A stretch of 64,000 bases of DNA, taken from positions 158,131 to 222,130 of the forward strand of contig NZ_JH376430.1 in NCBI RefSeq assembly GCF_000233455.1, given 5' to 3'. Made by a program: the position numbers and the translations under genes. Position 1 is the first letter of the stretch, and each line of letters opens with the position of its first letter. Source of the stretch: [Clostridium] citroniae WAL-17108 (GTDB lineage Bacteria; Bacillota; Clostridia; Lachnospirales; Lachnospiraceae). Shown here one piece after another: positions 24,630 through 33,752 of the stretch. The notes under the pieces were generated by a model. The model was not told the origin of the DNA. It worked only from the letters and a program-made list of their open reading frames with translations, and did no database searches.

Positions 24630-25301
24630 TCAGCACTCACATCCCGGGCACTCATCCCTTAAAAAGCACTCTACGCACTTGGGACGTCTTGCAATGCAGA
24701 TGGTCCTTCCCAGGGTAATGATGTGGATATTCCAGAGGATCCAGTGGTCCTTCGGCAGTACCCGCATCAGGTCATACTCAATCTTTTCCGGGTCCTCTTC
24801 CTTTGTAAGCCCCAGCTTCCCGGAAATGCGCTTCACATGGGTATCTACCACGATGCTGGGTTCATTGTAAATGTTTCCCCGGATCACATTGGCGGTCTTG
24901 CGTCCCACCCCTGCCAGGGAGGTCAGTTCCTCTATGGTCTCCGGCACTTTCCCGCCGAACTTCTCCACCAGGTCCCTGCAGCAGGCAATGATATTTTTTG
25001 CCTTCATATGGTAAAACCCAATGGAATGGATGTCCTGTTCCAGTTCCTTTAAATCGGCCCGGGCAAATTTTTCCAAGGTATTATATTTCTTAAACAGATC
25101 CGCTGTGACAATATTGACCCGGGCATCCGTGCACTGGGCGCTCATGATCACCGCGATCAACAGCTGCCATGGGGTCTCATGGTTCAAATAGCATCTGTAC
25201 TCTGTACCGTACTCCCGGTCCAGGGCCGCCAGGATGCGCAGGATGCGGTCGGCCTGCTCTTTTTTTGTCTCGCGTTTTTTTCTGGTTGTAGTTTCCTTCA
25301 T
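24630..25301 (-). CDS. nth: Endonuclease III (DNA glycosylase/AP lyase)
   Basis: About 223 residues. The helix-hairpin-helix is LTSLAGVGRKTANVI with the catalytic Lys, the catalytic Asp is in VDTHVKRIS, and the C-terminal [4Fe-4S] cluster has the cysteine pattern CIARRPKCVECFLRDEC. It removes oxidised pyrimidines in base-excision repair. The ATG at 25301 has GAGAGGA upstream; an earlier in-frame start lacks one and would overlap the preceding gene. Its N-terminal 15 residues are very basic. Confidence 0.95.
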   Translation of the reverse strand: MKETTTRKKRETKKEQADRILRILAALDREYGTEYRCYLNHETPWQLLIAVIMSAQCTDARVNIVTADLFKKYNTLEKFARADLKELEQDIHSIGFYHMKAKNIIACCRDLVEKFGGKVPETIEELTSLAGVGRKTANVIRGNIYNEPSIVVDTHVKRISGKLGLTKEEDPEKIEYDLMRVLPKDHWILWNIHIITLGRTICIARRPKCVECFLRDECPGCEC

Positions 25302-25321
25302 ACAGTTTCCTCTCAGGATGA

Positions 25322-27097
25322 TCAGTTTAACTCCAGGACACATGCCCTGGCATTGTAGGTCAGGGGATCCCGGTTCCTGTAATCAAACAGGACCAATGTT
25401 TTGTCCCCCATGGCTTCCACATGAGCCATCTTGCTCATCTGCCTGGAATCAAAGCCCTCGTAGCCCGCCAGATACCGGGGGTTCTTTTCCTCAGAGATGA
25501 AAAAGTCCCTGATCTTTGATTTATACGGAGCCTGATCCCTGGCAAAGGAAGGACGGCTTTTGACATTTTCCCTCAGATACAGGTCCGCTGTCAAACGGTC
25601 CCGGTAAGCTTCCACGGACGGACCGTGCAGATATTCCTCTATCATTGCAAAAAGGATCTCATATCTTGCAATGCGGCTGTGGTTCATACCTGTCAGCCCA
25701 TGTTTTTGGTAGTATTCCCCCATGGCAAGGAACATTTGGTAAGGGGAGGGGAATTCTTTTTCAAGGGCCTTCAGTGTACATGTAAACTGTCTGCTGTTAT
25801 AATGGACCTCCACCATGTCTTCCACTGTCTTAAGCTCCAGTATCCGGTCATAGGACAGCCACCTGGTGGAAAGCACCTCATATGGCGGAGTGGATGAATA
25901 CACCAGGCCGTAGTCCGGCGCTTTCTCCTCCATGTAGGACCCCTTTAACACTTTTAAGAACCCCAGCTGCAGCTGCTCCGGCTCCATGGAATACACGTCA
26001 TCAAAGGATTTCTGAAAACTCTCCATCCCCTCATAGGGCAGGCCTGCGATCAGGTCCAGGTGCTGGTGTACATTTCTGCCCGCGTTGATTCTGGAAGTGA
26101 TACGGCGGATCTCATCTATGTCAGTCTTTCGGCGGATGGCCTCAAGGGCCTGCACATTGGTGGTCTGGACGCCAATCTCCAGCTGCACCAGCCCGGGACG
26201 CATACCGGCTAACAGTTCCATCTCCTCCTCCCCCAAAAGGTCGGCCGCGATCTCAAAGTGGAAGTTGGTAACCCCGTTGTCATGTTCCTGTATCCACCTC
26301 CATATGGCCATGGCGTGGCTTTTTTTACAGTTAAAGGTCCTGTCCACAAATTTCACCTGAGGCACCCCGGCATTCAGGAAAAACAGCAGTTCCTCCTTAA
26401 CCAGATCCAGGTTCCTGAAACGGATCTGCTTATCTATGGAAGAAAGACAGTAACTGCAGGAAAAGGGGCATCCCCTGCTGCTCTCATAGTAGATGATCCT
26501 GTGTTCCAGTTCCTCCAGCTTGATGCAGTCATAGGAAAATGGAATACGGCTGAGATCCATAACAGGGCGAATGCCCGTGTCCGTTATGGCGCCGTCCGGG
26601 CCTCGGTAGGTAAGCCCCGTAAGCCGGGACAGGCCCTGACCGCGGACTTTTCCACAGTCTGCGGGATCTTCCGTCCCGTTATCCACATAATACCGGACCA
26701 GCTGTGCAAACGTCTCCTCCCCTTCCCCCTTCATGACCCCGGTAATAAAGGGCATGTCCTGCAAAACCTTTCTCGCGTCATAGGAGACTTCCGGTCCGCC
26801 CAGCCACAGGGGGACATGGGGCAGCAGCTTTCTTATGTCGGCGGCCAGGGACCGGATACTCTCTATGTTCCAGATATAACAGGAAAACCCGATCACATCG
26901 GGCTTTCTCCTGTATAGATCCTGCAGACATGCGTCCAGCTGATGGTTGATGGTGTACTCGGCCAGTTCAATACTGACAGGATCTTGGGTTCGCGGGGGAT
27001 CGGCCTCCAGCTGCTGCCGGGCATAGGCCTTCAGGCTGTATATGCCCAGATTGGAATGAATATACTTGGCGTTGACAGCCACCAGCAATATCTTCAT
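25322..27097 (-). CDS. B12-binding-domain radical SAM protein (DUF4080 type)
   Basis: About 591 residues. Residues 1-140 form a cobalamin-binding-like Rossmann domain (MKILLVAVNAKYIHSNLGIYS); the radical SAM cluster motif is C210-x3-C214-x2-C217 (RGCPFSCSYC); a C-terminal DUF4080-like region follows. Such enzymes use S-adenosylmethionine radicals, often for methylation, but no substrate is known for this group. The start at 27097 is chosen since GAGGT lies upstream and the dCMP deaminase stop is only 4 bp before it; longer N-termini run through that gene. Confidence 0.88.
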   Translation of the reverse strand: MKILLVAVNAKYIHSNLGIYSLKAYARQQLEADPPRTQDPVSIELAEYTINHQLDACLQDLYRRKPDVIGFSCYIWNIESIRSLAADIRKLLPHVPLWLGGPEVSYDARKVLQDMPFITGVMKGEGEETFAQLVRYYVDNGTEDPADCGKVRGQGLSRLTGLTYRGPDGAITDTGIRPVMDLSRIPFSYDCIKLEELEHRIIYYESSRGCPFSCSYCLSSIDKQIRFRNLDLVKEELLFFLNAGVPQVKFVDRTFNCKKSHAMAIWRWIQEHDNGVTNFHFEIAADLLGEEEMELLAGMRPGLVQLEIGVQTTNVQALEAIRRKTDIDEIRRITSRINAGRNVHQHLDLIAGLPYEGMESFQKSFDDVYSMEPEQLQLGFLKVLKGSYMEEKAPDYGLVYSSTPPYEVLSTRWLSYDRILELKTVEDMVEVHYNSRQFTCTLKALEKEFPSPYQMFLAMGEYYQKHGLTGMNHSRIARYEILFAMIEEYLHGPSVEAYRDRLTADLYLRENVKSRPSFARDQAPYKSKIRDFFISEEKNPRYLAGYEGFDSRQMSKMAHVEAMGDKTLVLFDYRNRDPLTYNARACVLELN

Positions 27098-27101
27098 AGG
27101 G

Positions 27102-27596
27102 CTATACCTCAATCTCGATCTTCCTGCCCGTTGGCTGATACTGGTAATAGCGTACTCCGGCTGCATTGAGCATCCGCTTGGACGCCCTGACGGCCGGGGT
27201 ATCGGCATACTTGTCTTCTCTGAACACAATGGTCTTGATGCCGGCCTGGATGATGGCCTTGGCACACTCGTTGCAGGGGAACAGAGTCACGTACAGCTTG
27301 CTTCCCTCCAGGCTTCCCCCTCTGTAATTAAGGATAGCATTTAATTCGCTGTGTGTGGAGTAGAAATATTTGGAATTATAGGGATCTTCCTGCTCTGCCT
27401 CCTTTCCCCACGGAAACTCATCATCTGAGCACCCCTTGGGGAATCCGTTGTAACCCATGGACAGTATCTTGTTGTCCTGGCTGACGATGCAGGCTCCCAC
27501 CTGGGTGCTGGGGTCTTTGGACCGCCTTCCCGACAGCAGGGCGACTCCCATAAAATACTCATCCCATGTTATATAATCTAAACGCTTTCCAGTCAT
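27102..27596 (-). CDS. Deoxycytidylate (dCMP) deaminase
   Basis: About 164 residues. The zinc site is H82-S-E84 (STHSELNAI) with C108 and C111 (LFPCNECAKAI); E84 is the proton shuttle. Substrate motifs DPSTQVGACIV and GYNGFPKG are those of ComEB-type dCMP deaminases, which make dUMP for thymidylate synthesis. The ATG at 27596 follows GGAGGAG; a TTG two codons earlier is less likely. It heads a three-gene repair/nucleotide unit with the radical SAM gene and nth. Confidence 0.93.
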   Translation of the reverse strand: MTGKRLDYITWDEYFMGVALLSGRRSKDPSTQVGACIVSQDNKILSMGYNGFPKGCSDDEFPWGKEAEQEDPYNSKYFYSTHSELNAILNYRGGSLEGSKLYVTLFPCNECAKAIIQAGIKTIVFREDKYADTPAVRASKRMLNAAGVRYYQYQPTGRKIEIEV

Positions 27597-27757
27597 TCCC
27601 AATCTCCTCCTTTTATGCGGATTATTGTTTGGAGCGTATTATATCACATATTTTCTTATTTTCCTATGGTTTTTGGACTTTATGTAGGGTGCTGGGTGTT
27701 GCCACGAGCCTTTGCCCTCTGCCCGCCCGCCCTCTGCCACCATGGCGGCAGCAAATA

Positions 27758-27798
27758 AAAACACCCGCCGTATGGAAAATCTGTAAGGCGGGTGTTTT
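27758..27798. terminator. Bidirectional terminator
   Basis: Perfect 12-bp arms AAAACACCCGCC (27758-27769) and GGCGGGTGTTTT (27787-27798) with an 18-bp loop. T-tracts occur on both strands. It should end the HAAT/dehydrogenase operon reading from 28049, even though it lies 250 bp past that stop. Confidence 0.8.
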
Positions 27799-28048
27799 AC
27801 TCCGGTATCTGCTTTTAATTTGCTGTTGCTCTCCCCTGTCAATCATCATTGCAGTTTCAATACCTGTACGTTTTCAACAAGAACTACGCCGCATCTGCCT
27901 GTGGGCCAAAACCGGTGCCACGATCACCCCGGCCGCGATACCGACCGCTGCCTCGGCCGTGTTGGACAGATAGGCATGGCACTGCTGCGTTTCCTTTCAC
28001 GCGGCATCCCTCATGTCCACAAACAGGTCCAGATAACAACCTGCGTCT
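27799..28048. other. Gene-free stretch, possible decayed sequence
   Basis: No ORF with a ribosome binding site was found between the terminator and the dehydrogenase gene. The composition is coding-like, and one minus-strand frame reads AEAAVGIAAGVIVAPVLAHR between stops. This could be the decayed end of an old gene, but nothing recognisable is left. Confidence 0.4.
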
Positions 28049-28948
28049 TCAGTCAATGGTAACTCCCAGGAATTGGCATAATTCCTGAATGCAGGCATTC
28101 TTATCCTCCTGGGTCAGTTCCACTCCGAACATGAACCGGAAAATTACTTCCATCTGCCCGGCCAGCATTTTAAGTCCGGGCACTGTCTTAAGGCCCCTTG
28201 CCTTGGCGGCTGAGATCACGGGTGTATCCGCCGGATTGATGATAACGTCAAATACCACACAGTCTTTGGGTAAATGATCTACAAACCCCAGATACTCATG
28301 GGTTCTTCCATATCCCGCCATTCCCAGGGGCGTTACCTGCAAAAAGAGCTGGGCCGTGCCCGCCGCCTGATCCAGGTTCTCCGGTGTGGAGGCCAGGGCC
28401 TTTGTCTCCATGGATGTATGGGTATTCAGTATGTCTGCAATCTCCTGCGCCTTTTCCACTGTCCTGTTTAAAATCGTAAGCTTCCTGATGCCGTGCTTTG
28501 ACAGTTCCAGACCGATCACTCCGCTGATACTGCCGCTTCCCAGCATGAGCGCCTCTTTTCCCACCAGCTGAACACCGCTGCTTAAGATTGCGTTCAGGGC
28601 GCCTTTGCCGTCCATGCCCACGCCATGGCTGGTGCCGTCCTCATCAATGCGGACCGCGTTGACAGACTGGAAGATCCTGGAACTCTCGTCCACATCATCC
28701 AACAGGGGAATGATATCCTTTTTGTGAGGCATGGTGGGGGATATGTAGCGGATATGCAGCATTTTACATGCCTCCATGAATTGGGGCAGTTCTCCTTTTT
28801 TTACTTCCACCGGAAGCATGATGGCGTTCATGTCCAGCTCCCCAAACAGTTTGTTGTACGCCCTGGGCGCGTTGGTCTTGCCCATGGGGTCGCCTATGTT
28901 TAACACAAGCTTTGTGTCTGTATTGAATTTTACATTTTCCAGATTCAT
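28049..28948 (-). CDS. Shikimate-dehydrogenase-like oxidoreductase, atypical substrate motif
   Basis: A 299-residue AroE-fold protein. Catalytic Lys76 (SPTMPHKKDI), N97, and D113 (GMDGKGALNA) are kept, and the NADP(H) side has GSGSISGVIGLELSKHG followed by NRT and the VTPLGM loop. The N-terminal shikimate-carboxylate motif, normally G-x-P-x-x-H-S-x-S-P, is instead GDPMGKTNAPRAYN, so the two Ser are replaced. It is probably an AroE paralogue for another hydroxy or keto acid, since it closes a HAAT transporter operon rather than standing with aromatic biosynthesis genes. AAAC-rich leader; the start is 17 bp after LivF. Confidence 0.8.
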   Translation of the reverse strand: MNLENVKFNTDTKLVLNIGDPMGKTNAPRAYNKLFGELDMNAIMLPVEVKKGELPQFMEACKMLHIRYISPTMPHKKDIIPLLDDVDESSRIFQSVNAVRIDEDGTSHGVGMDGKGALNAILSSGVQLVGKEALMLGSGSISGVIGLELSKHGIRKLTILNRTVEKAQEIADILNTHTSMETKALASTPENLDQAAGTAQLFLQVTPLGMAGYGRTHEYLGFVDHLPKDCVVFDVIINPADTPVISAAKARGLKTVPGLKMLAGQMEVIFRFMFGVELTQEDKNACIQELCQFLGVTID

Positions 28949-28965
28949 GATACCTGTTTCCCCCT

Positions 28966-29700
28966 CTATTTCCCGCTCTTGCCCAGATAGACCTCCAGCA
29001 AGGCATCCTGGCTGGCTCCATCGGACGCATCCAGTTCCCCGGCGATCTTTCCCGTGTTCAGCATATAGGAGCGGTCGCTGACCTTAATAGCCATCCTGGC
29101 GTTCTGTTCCACCAGGAGAATCGTGATTCCTGTCCGCTTCAGTTTTTCTATGATATGAAATACCTGCTCCACCACCAGGGGCGCCAGGCCCATGGACGGC
29201 TCATCCAGGAGAAGGAGCTTAGGGTCCGACATCATGGCCCTTCCAATGGCCAGCATCTGCTGTTCGCCTCCGGACAGGGTCCCTCCCATCTGGGTCTTCC
29301 TCTCAGCAAGGCGGGGGAAGAATTCAAATACCTGGTCCAGGATCCTCTGGTCCAGTGCTTTGTCCGCTGCCCTTGTGTAGGAGCCGATGGCCAGGTTTTC
29401 CATCACCGTGGCGTCTGCGAATATTTTGCGTCCCTCAGGTACAATGGAGATCCCCATGGGAATAATCTCATGGGATTTCTTTCCCACAAGCTCCTCCCCC
29501 TGATACTTGATGGAACCCCTTTCAATATGTACCATACCGATAACGGATTTTAACAGGGTTGACTTGCCCGCGCCGTTGGCGCCCAGCAGAGAAACCAGCT
29601 CACCCTTATCCACGTGGATGTTTATGTCTTTGATCGCCTTGATCATTCCGTAGCCGGAATGCAGGCCGGATATATCTAACACAGTTTCCCTCTGCCCCAT
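28966..29700 (-). CDS. livF: HAAT ABC transporter ATP-binding protein (LivF type)
   Basis: A 244-residue ATPase. Walker A is LLGANGAGKSTLL, the signature is TLSGGEQQMLAIGRAMM, Walker B is LLLLDEPSMGLAPLV, and the H-loop region is VEQNARMAI. The LivF class is recognised by the short helical inserts and by its pairing with LivG. Its ATG overlaps the LivG stop by one base. It energises uptake of an amino acid or similar small acid. Confidence 0.93.
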   Translation of the reverse strand: MGQRETVLDISGLHSGYGMIKAIKDINIHVDKGELVSLLGANGAGKSTLLKSVIGMVHIERGSIKYQGEELVGKKSHEIIPMGISIVPEGRKIFADATVMENLAIGSYTRAADKALDQRILDQVFEFFPRLAERKTQMGGTLSGGEQQMLAIGRAMMSDPKLLLLDEPSMGLAPLVVEQVFHIIEKLKRTGITILLVEQNARMAIKVSDRSYMLNTGKIAGELDASDGASQDALLEVYLGKSGK

Positions 29701-30476
29701 TAAGAATCACTCCTTCCCAGGTATGCCTCGATTACTTCCTCGTTGTTCCGGATCTCTTCCGGAACCCCGTGGGCGATCCTTGCTCCGTAGTTCAACACCG
29801 TGATATCGTCTGAAATGTTCATGATCAGATCCATGTCGTGCTCCACGATCAGTACGGACATGCCAAAGTCTTTGCGGATTCCCCGGATCGTGCTTATAAG
29901 GTCCTCCTTTTCCTGGGCATTCATGCCTGCCGCCGGTTCATCCAGCAAAAGGATCTTAGGCTGTGTGGCCATGGCCCTGGCAATCTCCAGCAGTCTCTGA
30001 TGACCGTAGGGAAGGCTGGATGCCGGCTCATCCTTCAGATCAGCGATCTTTAAGTACTCTAAAAGTTCCTCGCTCTTTTTGCGGATCTTCCTGTCCTCCT
30101 CCAGCATTTTCCTGCGGTTATAGACAATATTAAACAGCCCGGCCCGGCTTCTGCAGTGAAAACCAGTCATTACATTTTCCACTGCCGTCATTTTTTTAAA
30201 CAGGCGGATGTTCTGGTAAGTCCTGGCAATGCCCATTTCCACGATCTTATACGGGGCGCAGCCGCAGATGGACCTGTCTTCAAAAAGGATATCGCCTTTT
30301 GTCACCTGGTACACGCCGGTAATGATATTGAACACGGTGGTCTTTCCCGCTCCGTTGGGTCCGATCAGGGAACAGATCTGGTTCTTTTCAATCTTCAGGT
30401 CAACTTCAGAAACAGCTGTCAGGCCGCCGAATTGTTTTGTAACTCCCTTTAATTCCAATACTGCCACGATCGTCAC
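29700..30476 (-). CDS. livG: HAAT ABC transporter ATP-binding protein (LivG type)
   Basis: A 258-residue ATPase. Walker A is LIGPNGAGKTTVFN, Walker B is LLLDEPAAGMNAQEK, and the C-terminus has the LivG-type tail HGVPEEIRNNEEVIEAYLG. The signature loop is degenerate (SSLPYGHQRLLEIARAMA), as is normal for LivG. The start is GTG at 30476, overlapping the LivM stop as GTGA; nearby GTG and TTG codons are alternatives. Confidence 0.92.
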   Translation of the reverse strand: MTIVAVLELKGVTKQFGGLTAVSEVDLKIEKNQICSLIGPNGAGKTTVFNIITGVYQVTKGDILFEDRSICGCAPYKIVEMGIARTYQNIRLFKKMTAVENVMTGFHCRSRAGLFNIVYNRRKMLEEDRKIRKKSEELLEYLKIADLKDEPASSLPYGHQRLLEIARAMATQPKILLLDEPAAGMNAQEKEDLISTIRGIRKDFGMSVLIVEHDMDLIMNISDDITVLNYGARIAHGVPEEIRNNEEVIEAYLGRSDS

Positions 30477-31435
30477 CTGTCCTTTCCGTCAAATTTCGCC
30501 TGCACATAGCCAATGAGTTTTTTCGCATACGGAGTAATGCCGCCCGGATAGCGGATGATAACCGTCAAAAGGATGACCCCGTACACCACCATGCGCCAGT
30601 CCCCCAGGAAGCGCAGGGCCTCGGGAAGAATGTTCATGATAACGGCTCCGATCACCGGTCCGATGGTGGTTCCCATGCCTCCCATGATAGCGGTCCATAA
30701 GAACATATTGGAATCATTGCTGGTAAAGCTGTCAGGGCTTACGTAGTGGATCATCATGGCGTACAGCACGCCCGCCACCGCGGAGTAGACTGCTGAAAGC
30801 ACAAATGCCCTGATCTTAAAGGTGGTGATATTGATCCCTGTGAGCTCTGCAACCTTATCGTCATCGCGGATTGCCATAAACGCCCTTCCTGTCCTGGATT
30901 TCATCAGCCATTTCTGGTACATGATCCCAATAAACACAAAAAATGCTATGAGATAATAATACCTAAACAAGGTATCAAATTTGAATCCGAACAGATCCGG
31001 AGCCTTGATGCCGACCACCCCGGCCGGGCCGTTGGTCAGGTCGATCCAGTTCACCAGAACCATCCTGACGATCTCGCCAAAACCAATGGTCAGAAGTGCC
31101 AGATAACTGCCCCGCACCTTTAGGGCCGGAATGGCAAGCACCACCCCAAACACGGCTGTCACCAGCACGGACACGGGAAGCACCACAAAAAACGGACACC
31201 CAAGCTTTGTGTTCAGCAGGGCCGTGGTGTATGCCCCGATCCCATAGAAAGCCGCCTGCCCAAGGGACAGCTGCCCCGTATATCCTGTTAAGATGTTCAC
31301 CCCTGAACCTACAATGGCATAAATGCCGATCATATTAACGATCTGGATAATATATGCATTGGGAAGCAGGAAGGGCAGAATCAGTATTGCCGCTGTAACC
31401 ACTGCAATTAAAGTTAATTTCTTTGTTTGCTTCAT
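30473..31435 (-). CDS. livM: HAAT ABC transporter permease (LivM type)
   Basis: About 320 residues with some ten hydrophobic segments. Family blocks are YTGQLSLGQAAFYGIGAYTTALL and GRAFMAIRDDDKVAELTGINIT, plus the ABC-coupling region around FLWTAIMGGMGTTIGPVIGA. GGGAGGG precedes the ATG at 31435. It pairs with LivH to form the pore. Confidence 0.93.
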   Translation of the reverse strand: MKQTKKLTLIAVVTAAILILPFLLPNAYIIQIVNMIGIYAIVGSGVNILTGYTGQLSLGQAAFYGIGAYTTALLNTKLGCPFFVVLPVSVLVTAVFGVVLAIPALKVRGSYLALLTIGFGEIVRMVLVNWIDLTNGPAGVVGIKAPDLFGFKFDTLFRYYYLIAFFVFIGIMYQKWLMKSRTGRAFMAIRDDDKVAELTGINITTFKIRAFVLSAVYSAVAGVLYAMMIHYVSPDSFTSNDSNMFLWTAIMGGMGTTIGPVIGAVIMNILPEALRFLGDWRMVVYGVILLTVIIRYPGGITPYAKKLIGYVQAKFDGKDR

Positions 31436-31447
31436 CACGGTCCCTCC

Positions 31448-32314
31448 CTACAGCTTCTGCTCTATGCGCTTGCCCAGGATCCCGTTTGGCTTAAAATACA
31501 GGAACAGGAACAGCAGCACAAATGAAATGATATCCTTATAAGCAGCAGTGGCGTAAGTGGCTCCCAGGGCTTCCACGATCCCCAGGATGATGCCGCCCAG
31601 CATAGCCCCCACAATATTGCCGAACCCGCCCAGTATGGCGGCGGAAAATGCCTTCAGCCCCACCAGTGTGCCCATATCCACGCTTACGTAGAAGATCGGG
31701 GAAAGAAGGATCCCGGCAATGGCCGCGAAAGCGGCACTGATGCCGAATGTGACAAGACGGCACTTGTTCACATTGATGCCCATCATGGACGCGCCCTCGG
31801 AGTCCGTGGCAGCGGCCCTCATCTGTTTGCCGGTCTTGGTCTTATAAAAAAACAGCTGGAGCACTACCACAAGGCAGGCAGCCACACATATGATCCCGAT
31901 GTTCTGGGGCAGCAGCAAAAGCTTCCCCAGGTTGATGGGTTCTGTGCTGAACAGGGCCGGAAACACCTGAGGTTCCGCGCCCCATACAACGATCGCCAGG
32001 TTCTTCATGATATAGGACACACCCACGGTGGCGATCAGAAGATTGGTAAAGGAACTGAATTCCAGTTTCCTGTAAATAAAACGCTCCAAACAGCAGCCAA
32101 TGAAGGCTGCGGCAATAATGGTCAGCACAATGGCCAGGGGTATGGGGATCCCAGCCGTGATCAGAGTCAGACAGATAAAAGCAGAAATCATAATCGTATC
32201 ACCGTGTGCAAAGTTCAGCATACCCAGTGATTTATATATCATGGTTACACCGATAGCCAGCAGGGCATAGATGCTTCCATTGGTAAGGCCGTTTAAAATC
32301 TGTTGAAAGACCAT
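31448..32314 (-). CDS. livH: HAAT ABC transporter permease (LivH type)
   Basis: A 288-residue, about eight-helix permease with LTNGSIYALLAIGVTMIYKSLGMLNFAHGDTIM and GGFGNIVGAMLGGIILGIVEAL, both hallmarks of LivH. GGAGG lies upstream. It is the first permease behind the binding-protein gene. Confidence 0.93.
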   Translation of the reverse strand: MVFQQILNGLTNGSIYALLAIGVTMIYKSLGMLNFAHGDTIMISAFICLTLITAGIPIPLAIVLTIIAAAFIGCCLERFIYRKLEFSSFTNLLIATVGVSYIMKNLAIVVWGAEPQVFPALFSTEPINLGKLLLLPQNIGIICVAACLVVVLQLFFYKTKTGKQMRAAATDSEGASMMGINVNKCRLVTFGISAAFAAIAGILLSPIFYVSVDMGTLVGLKAFSAAILGGFGNIVGAMLGGIILGIVEALGATYATAAYKDIISFVLLFLFLYFKPNGILGKRIEQKL

Positions 32315-32340
32315 AGTTTCCTCCTCTCCCCGCGTTGCCG

Positions 32341-33489
32341 CTAATCCATTGGCACGATGGTATGCTTTCCGTCCACGATCTGTACAACCATCAGATCCTT
32401 GATCATCTCACCGTTGGAAGCAAAGTTATAGGTACCTGCGGCACCCTCAAAATCCTTGGTTGCCAAAAGTGCGTCCCTGATGGCCTGCCCGTCCAGAGAA
32501 CCTGCCCTCTTAACCGCATCTGCCAGAAGATAAACGGAATCATACGCCTGGGGCGCGTTCTGGTCATAGCTCTGCTGGTAGATCTCCTTATACTTTTTGT
32601 CAAAGGCCTGGACCTTCTCATCCTGGTTTGCCTCTGTAAAAGCAGTGGTAAAAATAAGCCCGTTCACAGCGTCACCGCCCAGTTCCACCAGCTTGGGAGA
32701 GTTGAATCCCGTACCGATAAGAGGCGCCTGGATCCCGTTCTGCTTGGCCTGCTTACAGATCAGCGCCGCCTCGGTATAATATCCCCAAAGTATGATGGCG
32801 TCAGGTTCCGCCTGTTTCATCTTGGTCAGGTGTACGGAAAAATCCTTTTCCCCTGAGTTATACATTTCATTGGCCACCACATCGATCCCGTACTCCGGAG
32901 CCAGCGCCTGGATGATCCCAAAGGCGCCGGTGCCAAAATCAGAAGATTCGTACAGCACAGCCACTTTTTGTCCATTTAACTTTTCCTTAAAATACTTAAA
33001 CAATGTCTTTATATGAGTTGTATCCGTAGCCGTTGTACGGAAAATAAACTCATTCCCCTGTTCCACGATACTCTGGGCGCTGGAGCAGGGCGTAATCTGC
33101 GGAATCTTAGAGGACGCCGTGATCTCCATATCCGCAATTGTACAGGAACTGTTCAGGGCGCCGATCAGCGCCGTGATCTTATTTTGGTTTACCAGCTTCT
33201 GGGTCACCGTAACAGACTTTGCGGGAACGCCTTCATCATCTTCCTTCACAAGTTCGATCATATACCTGCCGTCAATACCGCCCGCCTCATTGATCTCATT
33301 CACAGCCATCTCAACCGCATTTGCCTGCACCAGGCCGCTGGCCGCCGCATTCCCCGTAAGAGGGCCCACGCACCCCAGCACAACCGTTTCTTTCCCGTCC
33401 TTACTCTTTGTCTCCCCCTGACATCCCGTAATCATTCCCATAACCATGGCTGCTGCCAGAACTGCTGCTATCTTCCGATTTCTTCTCAT
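32341..33489 (-). CDS. HAAT ABC transporter substrate-binding lipoprotein
   Basis: A 382-residue type I periplasmic-binding protein (Peripla_BP_6) with a lipobox (MGMITGCQGE, Cys about residue 23). Family blocks are VLGCVGPLTGNAAASG, AVEMAVNEINEAGGIDGR, and IGALNSSCTIADMEITASSKIPQITPCSSA. It delivers the ligand to LivHM. Relatives bind branched-chain amino acids, other amino acids, urea or aromatic acids, so the ligand stays open. AGAAGGGG precedes the start. Confidence 0.92.
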   Translation of the reverse strand: MRRNRKIAAVLAAAMVMGMITGCQGETKSKDGKETVVLGCVGPLTGNAAASGLVQANAVEMAVNEINEAGGIDGRYMIELVKEDDEGVPAKSVTVTQKLVNQNKITALIGALNSSCTIADMEITASSKIPQITPCSSAQSIVEQGNEFIFRTTATDTTHIKTLFKYFKEKLNGQKVAVLYESSDFGTGAFGIIQALAPEYGIDVVANEMYNSGEKDFSVHLTKMKQAEPDAIILWGYYTEAALICKQAKQNGIQAPLIGTGFNSPKLVELGGDAVNGLIFTTAFTEANQDEKVQAFDKKYKEIYQQSYDQNAPQAYDSVYLLADAVKRAGSLDGQAIRDALLATKDFEGAAGTYNFASNGEMIKDLMVVQIVDGKHTIVPMD

Positions 33490-33752
33490 ATAATAAACCC
33501 CTTCTCTATCTATGCTCTTAACAGTAGCTTCTCAAAATCTTACAACCCCAGAAAACATCCCCGGCCCATTCCCCACTCAATCCTTTCATTCCCGGCCATC
33601 CAATCCCTCAGCCCCGTCCCGGACATCCTTTCTGTGAAGACCATTTTACCCGCCGCCACTTAGACGCGGTCCTTCACGCGTCTTAGTACCGCTGCACGTA
33701 AACCGAGCGGGAGCGTGTCTGAACAGGGAGGATGGCCGGGCCTCTGCGGCCC
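33490..33752. other. Intergenic region before the HAAT operon
   Basis: This 263-bp stretch holds no ORF. GACGCG / CGCGTC (33663-33668 and 33677-33682) forms a small hairpin without a T-tract. I could not assign a convincing promoter, so the HAAT genes may be read through from the enzyme genes upstream. Confidence 0.4.

Noticed and set aside
27566..27973. Plus-strand ORF of 135 codons
   Set aside because: It overlaps the dCMP deaminase start and runs through a terminator; no site or recognisable motif.
33500..33530. TTGAGA-17-TAGATA as promoter of the first HAAT operon
   Set aside because: The resulting transcript would begin inside the ribosome binding site of the gene, leaving no usable leader.
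33663..33682. GACGCG/CGCGTC hairpin as a terminator
   Set aside because: No T-tract on either strand.
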